Assembly: GCA_035286465.1 (NCBI GenBank)
Contig: DATEDF010000058.1
Coordinates: 5,655 to 69,654, forward strand
DNA length: 64,000 nt
Direction of reading: 5' to 3'
DNA from: Fen-1231 sp035286465
GTDB lineage: Bacteria; Gemmatimonadota; Gemmatimonadetes; Gemmatimonadales; Gemmatimonadaceae
The notes below the pieces were generated by a model. The model was not told where the DNA came from. It searched no databases and saw nothing but the letters and a program-made list of their open reading frames with translations. Position numbers and translations under genes: made by a program. This document shows, piece by piece, positions 25,931 to 33,590 of this stretch (positions are counted from its first letter, which is position 1; every line of letters begins with the position of its first letter).

Positions 25931-26943
25931 CCGGCGGGCGACCGGTCTTCCGCGCGCCGCGGCGGCGCGGCGCGCACGGTGCGCACGCGCTCGGGCGTGT
26001 GCACGCCCGCGCCGTGCAGGTACTCGAGGAGCGCGTCGGAGAGGTCCTGCCCGCGCTGGTGCCGCTCGTCCGGGTTCTTCCGGAGGCAACGCATCACGAC
26101 GGCGGCGAGCGCGTCGGGGACGCGCGAGTCCACCTCGTGCACCGGCACGGGCGCCTCGTGCACGTGCTTGTAGCCGATCGAGTAGCCGTCGGCGCCGTCG
26201 AAGGGCGGAAAGCCGACGAGACACTCGTAGAGCATCACGCCGACGGCGTAGAGGTCGCTCCGGCCGTCGAGCGTCTTTCCCATCGCCTGCTCCGGCGCCA
26301 TGTAGTGCGGCGTTCCCATCGCGCGCCCGCCGGCGGTGAGGCGGCCGTGGAACCGCGCGGTCGCGATGCCGAAATCGGTGAGCATCGCGTTGCCGTCATC
26401 GTCGAAGAGGACGTTGTCGGGCTTGACGTCGCGGTGGATCACGCCGCGGCGGTGCGCGTAGTCGAGCGCGCAGCTCACCTGGCTCGCGATGCCCGCGATC
26501 CGCTCGGGCGGGATCGTGCGGTCTTTCGTGAGGTCGTCGGCGAGGCAACCGCCGCCCAGGTAGGGCATCACGAGGTAGACGACCTCGCCTGCCTCGCCGT
26601 AGTCGATCGGCGTGCAGATGAGCGGGTGCACGAGCCGGCTCGAGGCCTCCACCTCCCGGCGGAATCGGAGGCGCATCTCCTCGTCCCGCGCCAGGTGCGC
26701 GTGCATCACCTTCACGGCGAGCGGGCGGCCGAGTCGCTCGTGCTCGGCGGCGTAGACGTCGGCCATCCCGCCGGAGCCCAGGCGGCGGACGATGCGGTAG
26801 CGGTCCCCGGTCGCCTGGCGGAGCGCGGTGATGAGCGCGTCGGGCGCCTCCGGGGCGCCGCGCACGGACGGCAGCGTGCCGCCGCACTTGGCGCATTCCG
26901 GCGCGGCGCTCCGGTTCCAGGTGCCGCAGGCGGGGCAGAACAT
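25927..26943 (-). CDS. Ser/Thr protein kinase with N-terminal zinc ribbon
   Basis: A 338-residue Hanks-type kinase. Cys3/Cys6 and Cys17/Cys20 form a small zinc ribbon, then the kinase domain: LGSGGMADVY loop, AVKVMH lysine, HRDVKPDN catalytic loop, DFGIA and APEQ. There is no transmembrane helix or PASTA repeat, so it is probably cytoplasmic. A TAGATT hexamer 7 nt before the ATG suggests a leaderless mRNA, although the deacetylase gene ends only 26 nt upstream. It overlaps priA. Confidence 0.9.
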   Translation of the reverse strand: MFCPACGTWNRSAAPECAKCGGTLPSVRGAPEAPDALITALRQATGDRYRIVRRLGSGGMADVYAAEHERLGRPLAVKVMHAHLARDEEMRLRFRREVEASSRLVHPLICTPIDYGEAGEVVYLVMPYLGGGCLADDLTKDRTIPPERIAGIASQVSCALDYAHRRGVIHRDVKPDNVLFDDDGNAMLTDFGIATARFHGRLTAGGRAMGTPHYMAPEQAMGKTLDGRSDLYAVGVMLYECLVGFPPFDGADGYSIGYKHVHEAPVPVHEVDSRVPDALAAVVMRCLRKNPDERHQRGQDLSDALLEYLHGAGVHTPERVRTVRAAPPRRAEDRSPAG

Positions 26944-26950
26944 GGACCGA

Positions 26951-26956
26951 AATCTA
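26951..26956 (-). promoter_or_regulatory. Putative leaderless -10 element of the zinc-ribbon kinase
   Basis: TAGATT, then 7 nt, then ATG on the minus strand. A 13-nt string around it (26948-26960) is identical to one upstream of purA (36453-36465). Confidence 0.4.
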
Positions 26957-26969
26957 CAGCGGCCGCCGG

Positions 26970-27902
26970 CTACAGCAGCGCCCGCAGGTGCCGCACCGCC
27001 GCGTCCCCCAGCCGCTCCGGCACGTAGCCGCCCTCCAGCGCACTCACCACGCGCCCCCCGCACCATTGCTCCGCGCGTGCCACCACCTCGCGCGTGAGCC
27101 GCTCCACGTCGTCCATCTCGAGCGTGAAACCACCGAGCGGATCACCGCGCAGGGAGTCGAAGCCGGCGGAGACGAGCACGAGGTCCGGCGTGAAACCCAG
27201 CGCCGCCGCGTCCACCGCCTCGAGCAGGGTGCTCGCATACTGCGCGGCCGGCAGTCCGGGCGGCATCGGCCGGTTCCACACGCTCCTGTGCGGCCCGCGA
27301 TCATCGGCCGCGCCGGTGCCCGGATACCACGGCCACTGGTGCATCGAGACGAAGTGGATGTTCGGATCGTGCTCGACGATCGCCTGCGTGCCGTTGCCGT
27401 GGTGCACGTCCCAGTCCACGATCAGGACGCGGTCGAGTCCCTTCGCGCGCCGCGCGTAGTGCGCCGCGATGCCGACGTTGCCGAACAGGCAGAATCCCAT
27501 CGCGGCGCCCGGAAGCGCGTGGTGGCCCGGCGGGCGCACCGCGCAGAAGCTCCGGAGGTTCGCGCCCGCGAGCGCGAGGTCCACGGCGTCGAGCACGCAG
27601 CCGGCGCCGGCGGTCGCGGCGTCCCACGACCCTTCGCTCGCGACCGTGTCGGCATCGAACCGGCCGCCGCCGGAGGCGGACATCGCCTGCACCAGCTCGA
27701 TGTACGCGCGGTCGTGCGCGAGCGCGATCTCGTCTTCCGTCGCGTGCCGTCCCTCGCGATGCTCGAGCGCCTGGAACAGCACGACATCGTCCTTCAGCGC
27801 GCGCGGGATCGCGCGCAGCCGCCCCACGTGCTCCGGATGGTTCCACCCGTTGTCGTGGCGGCCGCAGTCCGAATGCGAGATGAGGGCGACCCTGGACGTC
27901 AT
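26970..27902 (-). CDS. Histone-deacetylase-like (class II/AcuC-type) hydrolase
   Basis: A 310-residue zinc amidohydrolase of the arginase/deacetylase fold. RPPGHHA holds the catalytic His pair; zinc ligands are in DWDVHHGNGTQ and SAGFDSLRGDPLGG; LEGGYV closes the site. Bacterial members deacetylate proteins, polyamines or acetoin-pathway enzymes. It lies in an operon with a protein kinase and a sensor-kinase-like protein, so a part in post-translational control is possible but inferred. Confidence 0.9.
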   Translation of the reverse strand: MTSRVALISHSDCGRHDNGWNHPEHVGRLRAIPRALKDDVVLFQALEHREGRHATEDEIALAHDRAYIELVQAMSASGGGRFDADTVASEGSWDAATAGAGCVLDAVDLALAGANLRSFCAVRPPGHHALPGAAMGFCLFGNVGIAAHYARRAKGLDRVLIVDWDVHHGNGTQAIVEHDPNIHFVSMHQWPWYPGTGAADDRGPHRSVWNRPMPPGLPAAQYASTLLEAVDAAALGFTPDLVLVSAGFDSLRGDPLGGFTLEMDDVERLTREVVARAEQWCGGRVVSALEGGYVPERLGDAAVRHLRALL

Positions 27903-27948
27903 CGCGCGCCTCGAGTGGGTGCGGCCTGCGCGGGGGCGGCCCCGCCGC

Positions 27949-28386
27949 TCAGCGAATGGGACGGCGACGGCGGTACGTGACGAGATACGTGGAGCCGTCG
28001 AGCGCGCCGCCGGCGGCCAGCGAGCAGTCCTCGTCGGTCACCTCGAAGCCGCGCAGCTTGAGCACCAGCTCCTCGGGAGGCACGCTCGCGAGCCCGAACT
28101 GCGCGAGCGCCTCGCGCTTCAGTTCGCGCGCGGTGAGGGCGGCGGGCACGTCGAAGGCGATCGTCTCCCACAGTTCCGGCAGCTCCACACGCACGGTGAG
28201 CCGGGGGCCGCCGTCGCCGCCCACGCGCACGATGCCCGGCCGGCTCCGCAGCGCCGTCACGAAGGGCGCCGGAGCGGCGGGCACCCCCGCGGGCTCCATC
28301 GCGGGCTCCATCGCAGGCTCCATCGCCGGCTCCTTGCCCGTCGCCGTCACGTCGGCCGTCACGTCGGCCGTCACGTCGGCCGTCAC
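27949..28386 (-). CDS. Unknown 145-residue protein, possible beta-grasp fold, with repeat-encoded N terminus
   Basis: The N terminus consists of TADV and MEPA repeats, encoded by 12-bp tandem units. The remaining 85 residues (LTVRVELPELWETIAFDVPA, ELKREALAQFG, EELVLKLRGFEV, STYLVTYRRR) have a strand-strand-helix-strand order like ubiquitin-type or RA-type beta-grasp domains; this is a shape guess, not a match. GTG start overlaps the previous stop (GTGA); further in-frame GTGs occur in each repeat, so the start may vary. Function unknown. Confidence 0.55.
   Translation of the reverse strand: MTADVTADVTADVTATGKEPAMEPAMEPAMEPAGVPAAPAPFVTALRSRPGIVRVGGDGGPRLTVRVELPELWETIAFDVPAALTARELKREALAQFGLASVPPEELVLKLRGFEVTDEDCSLAAGGALDGSTYLVTYRRRRPIR
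28291..28386. repeat. Two 12-bp tandem repeats in the 145-residue gene
   Basis: About three copies of GGGCTCCATCGC from 28291, and three perfect copies of GTCGGCCGTCAC at 28351-28386 plus a partial one. Each keeps the reading frame; the second array includes the start codon. Confidence 0.9.
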
Positions 28387-28682
28387 GCGACCGCCTCGTC
28401 CGCTGCCGGCGGCAGCGACGCCAGGAAGCGCGCCACCTGCTGGTCGAACAGGTATGAGGTGGCCGTCACGGACGTGCCGCCGGGGCTCGCCATCACGCCG
28501 ATCGCGATTTCCTCGCCGCCCTGGCCCCGCAGCGTGAGATGGGCCGGCCCTTCCCGCTCGACGAACGCCGAGTAGACGCCCGAGCGGCGCGCGAAGAGCT
28601 CCTTCGCGGCGGTGAGCACCTCCGCCGGCGTCAGCGAGGTCGCGGCCTGCTGCAGCGTGCGGTCCTTCTGGTGGTTCGTCAC
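28383..28682 (-). CDS. Hypothetical protein, 99 residues
   Basis: Starts with GTG overlapping the sensor-kinase stop (GTGA). It has a helical N terminus (TPAEVLTAAKELFARRSG), a beta-rich middle (GPAHLTLRGQGGEEIAIGV) and VTATSYLFDQQVARFLASLP. No family is recognised. It is coupled on both sides to the kinase-like gene and the 145-residue gene. Confidence 0.6.
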   Translation of the reverse strand: MTNHQKDRTLQQAATSLTPAEVLTAAKELFARRSGVYSAFVEREGPAHLTLRGQGGEEIAIGVMASPGGTSVTATSYLFDQQVARFLASLPPAADEAVA

Positions 28683-30025
28683 GTCGTCGCCTCCGGATGC
28701 GTGAATTCTAACGGGAGGTGCAGCGTGAAGGTCGAGCCCTGCCCGGGCGCGGAGACGAGCTCGATGTCGCCGCCCAGGAGTCGCGCGATGCCGCGCGAGA
28801 GGGCCAGCCCGAGCCCGGACCCGCCGAAACGCCGCGTCGCGCCTTCGTCCACCTGGCGGAACTCCTCGAACACGAGGAGCTGCGCGACCGGGTCAATGCC
28901 TATCCCGGTATCCTGCACGCGATACGTGAGGCGGCCTCCGGCCACGCTGACCGAAGAGCGCACCTCGCCTTCGGCGGTGAACTTGACCGCGTTCGAGAGG
29001 AGGCTCACGAGGATGCGCGTGATCTTGCGGCGGTCGCTCCTGGCGTTCGGGAGCTCGTGCACCGGCTCCTCCGCGATGAGCTGGACGCCCGCGGGGAGTC
29101 CCTTGACGGCGCGCATCGCCTCGCGCAGCGGCTCCCGCGGGTCGAACTCCTCGACGAACAACTCGAGCGTGCCGCGTTTCAGAGCGGTGAACTCGAGCAG
29201 CGCGTCAATCAGCTCGAGGAGCCGGTCGCTGGCCGCGCGCGCCTGCGCCAGCTCCTGGCGCTGCTCCGCGGTGAGCGGGCCCGAGATCTGCTGCTCGAGG
29301 ATCGCGAGGTAGTTCATCACCCCGCTGAGCGGGCTGCGCAGCTCGAACGACACGTTCGCGAGGAACTCGTCCTTCACCCGCCGCGCCTCGACGACCGCCA
29401 CGTACTGCCGCTCCAGCTCCGCGTTCGCCTCGACCAGCGCGGCGTTCGTGCGACGCAGTTCGTCAATCAGCTCGGCCTTCTCGGCCGTCGCCGCCATCTG
29501 GTCGGCGACGATGCGCAGCAGGCCGCGCTTCTCGGCGGTGAAGCCGCCGGGGTCGCTGAAATAGAAGGTGACCGCGCCGAGCACGCGGTGCGCGGTCTGG
29601 AGCGGGAGCGCGACGATCGCGCGAAATCCGAGCTCCCGCGCGACGTCGTGCCAGTCCTCGAGATCGGGGTCGGAGAAGACGTCCCGGATCTCGATCGCCC
29701 GCCGCTCGCTCGCGGCCTCCCCGCTCGGCCCGAATCCGACACGCACGCGCGTCTCGCCGAGCCACGGACGATGTCGCTCCGGCCAGTTGTGCGCCGCGAC
29801 GAGCCGCATCAGCTCCGACGCGCCGTCCACCAGGTACACGGACGCGAACGAGGCGCCGACCACGGGGCTCACGCGGTCCAGCGCGAACTGGAAGACGTCG
29901 TCCGGACGGTCGGCGCGGAGGAAGGCGTGGACGATCTCGCGCACGGCGACGAGCTCGCGCTCACCGCTCGGCTCGGCGACCGGCGCGGGCGACGGCAGGC
30001 GGGTGGCGTAACGGCGTCGGGGCAC
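28679..30025 (-). CDS. GAF-domain sensor-kinase homologue lacking the phospho-acceptor His
   Basis: About 448 residues. A GAF domain (about 35-185) is followed by a coiled coil and a dimerisation helix KDEFLANVSFELRSPL, where the expected His is Phe227 (codon TTC at 29347-29345). The ATPase part looks intact: N box RILVSLLSNAVKF, VQDTGIGID, and GGSGLGLALSR. So it may bind ATP but cannot autophosphorylate at the usual site. The GTG at 30025 is preferred because TAGATT lies 7 nt upstream; a GTG at 30070 is also in frame. No response regulator adjoins it. Confidence 0.85.
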   Translation of the reverse strand: MPRRRYATRLPSPAPVAEPSGERELVAVREIVHAFLRADRPDDVFQFALDRVSPVVGASFASVYLVDGASELMRLVAAHNWPERHRPWLGETRVRVGFGPSGEAASERRAIEIRDVFSDPDLEDWHDVARELGFRAIVALPLQTAHRVLGAVTFYFSDPGGFTAEKRGLLRIVADQMAATAEKAELIDELRRTNAALVEANAELERQYVAVVEARRVKDEFLANVSFELRSPLSGVMNYLAILEQQISGPLTAEQRQELAQARAASDRLLELIDALLEFTALKRGTLELFVEEFDPREPLREAMRAVKGLPAGVQLIAEEPVHELPNARSDRRKITRILVSLLSNAVKFTAEGEVRSSVSVAGGRLTYRVQDTGIGIDPVAQLLVFEEFRQVDEGATRRFGGSGLGLALSRGIARLLGGDIELVSAPGQGSTFTLHLPLEFTHPEATT

Positions 30026-30032
30026 GGCGTGG

Positions 30033-30038
30033 AATCTA
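30033..30038 (-). promoter_or_regulatory. Putative leaderless -10 element of the sensor-kinase-like gene
   Basis: TAGATT, 7 nt, GTG on the minus strand, the same hexamer and spacing as at the zinc-ribbon kinase. Confidence 0.4.
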
Positions 30039-30074
30039 CCGTCCCGGGGATTCCCGGACGACCCGCCCACACGC

Positions 30075-30080
30075 TATATT
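30075..30080 (+). promoter_or_regulatory. Putative leaderless -10 element of the phosphatase gene
   Basis: TATATT lies 9 nt before the ATG at 30090; a weak TTCCCG sits 18 nt upstream. No ribosome site is present. Confidence 0.45.
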
Positions 30081-30089
30081 GAGCGGTTC

Positions 30090-31190
30090 ATGTTTCCGAA
30101 CCTCCGCTCGTCTCGCCAGCTCCTCGCCGTCGCCGTCGCCATCGCCAGTGTCGCGTGCAGCGCGCCGGCGCAGAAGCGCGAGCCGCTGACGCTCGCCACG
30201 CCGGCCAATGCGTTGAGCTTTCTCGTGATCGGCGACTGGGGCCAGCGCGCCTCGGCCAACCAGCAGCGCGTCGCCCGCCAGATGGGACCCGTCGCGGCCG
30301 CGCTCGGCGCCGCGTTCGTGGTGAGCACCGGGGACAACTTCTATCCGGACGGCGTGCGCAACGTCAACGATGCGCATTTCCGGTCCACGTTCGAGAACGT
30401 GTACTCGGCGCCGTCGCTGATGGTGGACTGGTATGTCGTGCTCGGCAACCACGATTATCACGGGAACCCGCAGGCCGAGGTCGAGTACAGCGCGAAGAGC
30501 ACCCGGTGGAAGATGCCGGCGCGGTACTACGCCGTCACGAAGCCCGTCGCTCCCGGCGTGACGGCGGACTTCATCTTCATTGACACCAGCCCGCTCGTGG
30601 CCGACTTCGACGGCCAGCCGTTCCGGTGGCCCGGGTTCCGGACAGACACGGTGGCGCAGCGCGTGTGGCTCGACAGCACGCTGAAGGCCTCCACGGCGCA
30701 GTGGAAGTTCATCGTGGGCCACCACCACGTGTACTCGGGCGGCGTGCGTGGAACGCAGAACTTCATGGAGTTCTTCCTGGTCCCGAGGATGGAGCAGTAC
30801 GGCGTCAACGCGTACATCTGCGGGCACGAGCATCACATCGAGCACATCGCGCCCCTCGGGAGCACGATCCACTACTTCATCTCCGGCGCGGGTTCGGAGG
30901 CGCGCAGCGCGCCGGGGCGCGAGGGCTCACGCTTCGTGTCCACGGCGTTGGGCTTTCTGGCGATGAGCCTCACGGCGGACACGATGGTGGTGCAGGCGGT
31001 GGACCTCTTCGGCAAGGTGCACTACCGGACGAGCATCCCGCGCGTCAACGGTCTCGACCCCCACGGCGCCGCTCCGCTTCCTGCGGGGTCGGGCGCGGCG
31101 CCGCGCCCGGCGCCACTGGCGAGCGCTAGGGCGACGCCCCCACGGTCCCGTACATCCGTGCCGAGAGCGCCTCGCGCAGCTTCACGCTGA
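30090..31190 (+). CDS. Purple-acid-phosphatase-like metallophosphoesterase, lipoprotein
   Basis: A 366-residue exported enzyme. The signal ends AIASVACSAP (lipobox). Metal-binding motifs appear in order: VIGDWGQ, STGDNFYPDG, LGNHDYHG, VGHHHVYSGG and CGHEHHIEH, as in tartrate-resistant acid phosphatases, which release phosphate from esters outside the membrane. The last 20-25 residues are Arg/Pro/Ala-rich and lie inside the convergent transaminase gene (65 nt overlap), so the natural C terminus may be a chance extension. Confidence 0.88.
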   Translation: MFPNLRSSRQLLAVAVAIASVACSAPAQKREPLTLATPANALSFLVIGDWGQRASANQQRVARQMGPVAAALGAAFVVSTGDNFYPDGVRNVNDAHFRSTFENVYSAPSLMVDWYVVLGNHDYHGNPQAEVEYSAKSTRWKMPARYYAVTKPVAPGVTADFIFIDTSPLVADFDGQPFRWPGFRTDTVAQRVWLDSTLKASTAQWKFIVGHHHVYSGGVRGTQNFMEFFLVPRMEQYGVNAYICGHEHHIEHIAPLGSTIHYFISGAGSEARSAPGREGSRFVSTALGFLAMSLTADTMVVQAVDLFGKVHYRTSIPRVNGLDPHGAAPLPAGSGAAPRPAPLASARATPPRSRTSVPRAPRAASR

Positions 31191-31992
31191 CCGGGCCGGG
31201 CGTCCCGCGGCCCACCGGCCGTCCGTCGAGCACGATGACCGGCGTGACATCCGTCGTGGTCCCGCAGATGAAGAGTTCGTCCGCCTTCGGCAGCTCGAAG
31301 TGCGTCACCGGCTCCTCGACGAGCGGGATGCCCAGCTCACCGGCCAGTTCCACGAGCACGCGCCGGGTGATCCCGGGCAGGACGTAGTTCGAGAGCGGAT
31401 AGGTGCGGAGCGTGCCGCCGATGACGGCGAAGGTGTTCGTCGCGGCGCCCTCGGTCATGACGCCGTCCCTGAGCAGGATGGCCTCGTACGCGTCGGCCTC
31501 GGCGGCCGCCTGCCGCGCGAGCACGGCGGGGAGGAGATTCACGGTCTTGAGGTCGCACCGCGCCCAGCGGAAGTCCGGATACGTGATCGCCTTCACGCCG
31601 TCCTCACGGTGGGCGCGCGGCACGACGAACTTCGTTCCGAACGCGTAGACGGTGCTCGGCGTGCCGGCCGGTGGAAACTGGTGGGTGCGCGGCGCGGCCC
31701 CGCGCGAGACCTGCAGGTAGACGGTCGCCTCCCCCTCGGCGATTCCGTTGTCGCGCACCAGCCGCTCCGAGACGCCCCTGAGCGCCGCGACGTCGCGCGG
31801 GCCGAATGCGAGCCGGAGCGCGGCGAGCCCGCGCGCCATCCGCGCCGCGTGGGCATCCCACTCGTAGATCCGCCCGCCGATGACGCGTACCACCTCGTAG
31901 ATCCCGTCGCCGAAGATGAATCCGCGATCGTCCGGGGAAATCACCGCGCGCTCGTGAGGCAGATACTCGCCATTCAGATAGACCGTGGTCAT
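31126..31992 (-). CDS. D-amino-acid transaminase, class IV
   Basis: A 288-residue PLP enzyme. Lys149 in CDLKTVNLLP binds PLP, Glu181 in MTEGAATN contacts the ring nitrogen, and FGDGIYEVVRV and GITRRVLVELA complete the fold. The DLKTVNLLPAVLA pattern favours D-alanine/D-glutamate transaminases over branched-chain ones. It would supply D-amino acids for peptidoglycan. It follows the peptidase gene by 13 nt and overlaps the convergent phosphatase end. Confidence 0.85.
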   Translation of the reverse strand: MTTVYLNGEYLPHERAVISPDDRGFIFGDGIYEVVRVIGGRIYEWDAHAARMARGLAALRLAFGPRDVAALRGVSERLVRDNGIAEGEATVYLQVSRGAAPRTHQFPPAGTPSTVYAFGTKFVVPRAHREDGVKAITYPDFRWARCDLKTVNLLPAVLARQAAAEADAYEAILLRDGVMTEGAATNTFAVIGGTLRTYPLSNYVLPGITRRVLVELAGELGIPLVEEPVTHFELPKADELFICGTTTDVTPVIVLDGRPVGRGTPGPVSVKLREALSARMYGTVGASP

Positions 31993-32005
31993 CGGGCACT
32001 CCGGT

Positions 32006-33532
32006 TCAAGTCAGCATCCCCTCGATCGCGCGCACGAGCGGCGCGAACGACGGCGACCTCCCGGCCACCCGTCGCGCCTGCTCTTCCGCCAGCTCGCGCT
32101 GGCCATGGCTGAAGAGCTCGGCGGTGATCCAGGGCCCCGCCCGCGGGTTGCGCCACCAGTCCGCGTCGAATCGTTCCACGAGCGCCTCCGCGAGCAGCGC
32201 CTGGAGCTGCCACGCGCGCAGATAGCGCGCGGAGTAGAAACGCGGGTCCACGTCCACGAACGCGTCGGCGCGCTGGTAGCGAAAACCGGTCGCCCCGCTC
32301 AGCGTCTCGACAAACAGGTCGGGCAATGCGGACCAGGCAACGCCGTCGCCGTAGAGTTCGACTTCGTAGAGGAGCTTCGCACAGTAGCGTCGCAGGAAGT
32401 GCAGCTCCTCGAATCCCGCCGAACGCAGGTAGCGCGGAAGGTCGCCCTTCCCCAGCCCGGTGTAGCGCGCCAGCCACCCCGCGTCCTGCAGCCGGTGGTC
32501 GAAGAGCATCGCGTACCCTTCGGTGATCGAGTTGTCGCCCAGCCAGCGGTACTCGAACGGGAGCGACCGGTCGGTGTTCGCGAAGTGGAGCGCGTGGCCC
32601 AGCTCGTGGAGGAGGGTCTGCCAGTCGTTCTGGCCGCCGTGCGGCCGGAGCACGAGGTGCACCTCGTCGGGGATCGCCAGCGGCGCGCAGAAGGCCCGCG
32701 CGCGCTTTCCCGCGCGTTCCGCGGTGTCGTAGCGCACGCGACCATCGGCGTCGGCGCTCGCGCCCATCTCCTCGACCTGACGGCGCACGTCCCGCTCCAT
32801 CGCGTCCGCCGGGAAGTGCGCGTCGAACTCCGGCACGCGCATCAGCGCGAGCGCATCGGCGCGCGTGGCCTCCGCCGGCGTGAGCCCGAGTCCGCGCTTC
32901 AGAAACGCGGGGAGGACCTCGTCCCACATCGCCTGCGTGTCCCGCAGGAAGCCCCGGCACTCGGTGCGCAGCGCGTCCAGCGAAACGCCCGTGAGCAGCT
33001 CAAAGGTCGCCAGATAGCCGGGCGCGACGCCCGCGGCCTCGACCAGCTCCTTCTCGCGCGCGAGGCGTTCCTGGCGCATGGGCGCGAGCTCCGCGGCCAC
33101 GAGCGCGGCGCGCGCGTCGTCGAGCGCGTGGCGTTCGGCGGCGGCGCGCGTGTTGGCGATGGTGATGGGCGCGCGCTGATACGGCTCGGCGCCGCCGTCG
33201 GGGAGTCGCACGACGGCCGACGCCTCCCACGCGATCTCGCGCTCCTCGAGCGGCGCCAGCGCGCGCCCCACCCGCGCTTCGAGGAGCCACTCCAGCAGGA
33301 GCCGCGCGGAGCGGCCGTCGTCGGATGCCGGCGCGGCGCGCGCGAACAGCGCGCGCGCGACCGCGCAGGACTCGTCCCCGTAGGCGTCGCGATGCCGCGC
33401 GTAGATCGGCTGCAGTTCCGCCGACGCCTTGAACCCCGCGTGCGCCACGAGGTACTCGCGCGAGATCTCCTGGAGGAATGCTTCTCCGCGGCGGCGGAGT
33501 GCGTCGAGCTCGCCGTTCCCGGTCGCCGGCAT
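32006..33532 (-). CDS. M3-like zinc metallopeptidase
   Basis: A 508-residue mostly helical protein with zinc site HELGHALHF near residue 330 and the third ligand Glu in SITEGYAMLFD. No signal peptide, so probably cytoplasmic. Helical architecture and placement of the site late in the chain fit the M3/M32 gluzincins, which trim peptides. The ATG at 33532 is chosen because an extended -10 (TGCTATATT) ends 7 nt upstream; an upstream start at 33577 would overlap that element. Confidence 0.82.
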   Translation of the reverse strand: MPATGNGELDALRRRGEAFLQEISREYLVAHAGFKASAELQPIYARHRDAYGDESCAVARALFARAAPASDDGRSARLLLEWLLEARVGRALAPLEEREIAWEASAVVRLPDGGAEPYQRAPITIANTRAAAERHALDDARAALVAAELAPMRQERLAREKELVEAAGVAPGYLATFELLTGVSLDALRTECRGFLRDTQAMWDEVLPAFLKRGLGLTPAEATRADALALMRVPEFDAHFPADAMERDVRRQVEEMGASADADGRVRYDTAERAGKRARAFCAPLAIPDEVHLVLRPHGGQNDWQTLLHELGHALHFANTDRSLPFEYRWLGDNSITEGYAMLFDHRLQDAGWLARYTGLGKGDLPRYLRSAGFEELHFLRRYCAKLLYEVELYGDGVAWSALPDLFVETLSGATGFRYQRADAFVDVDPRFYSARYLRAWQLQALLAEALVERFDADWWRNPRAGPWITAELFSHGQRELAEEQARRVAGRSPSFAPLVRAIEGMLT

Positions 33533-33539
33533 CGGGAGA

Positions 33540-33548
33540 AATATAGCA
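33540..33548 (-). promoter_or_regulatory. Extended -10, leaderless promoter of the peptidase
   Basis: TGCTATATT on the minus strand, 7 nt before the ATG. The TGn extension can replace a -35 hexamer, and none was seen. Confidence 0.5.
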
Positions 33549-33590
33549 GGGGCGCGGACGATCGAGGCGCCCGGCAATCCGCGCGCCGCG

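Noticed and set aside
31126..31190. Frameshift at the phosphatase C terminus
   Set aside because: The Arg/Pro tail overlapping the transaminase looks odd, but no alternative frame restores a family-like end, so a natural convergent overlap is simpler.
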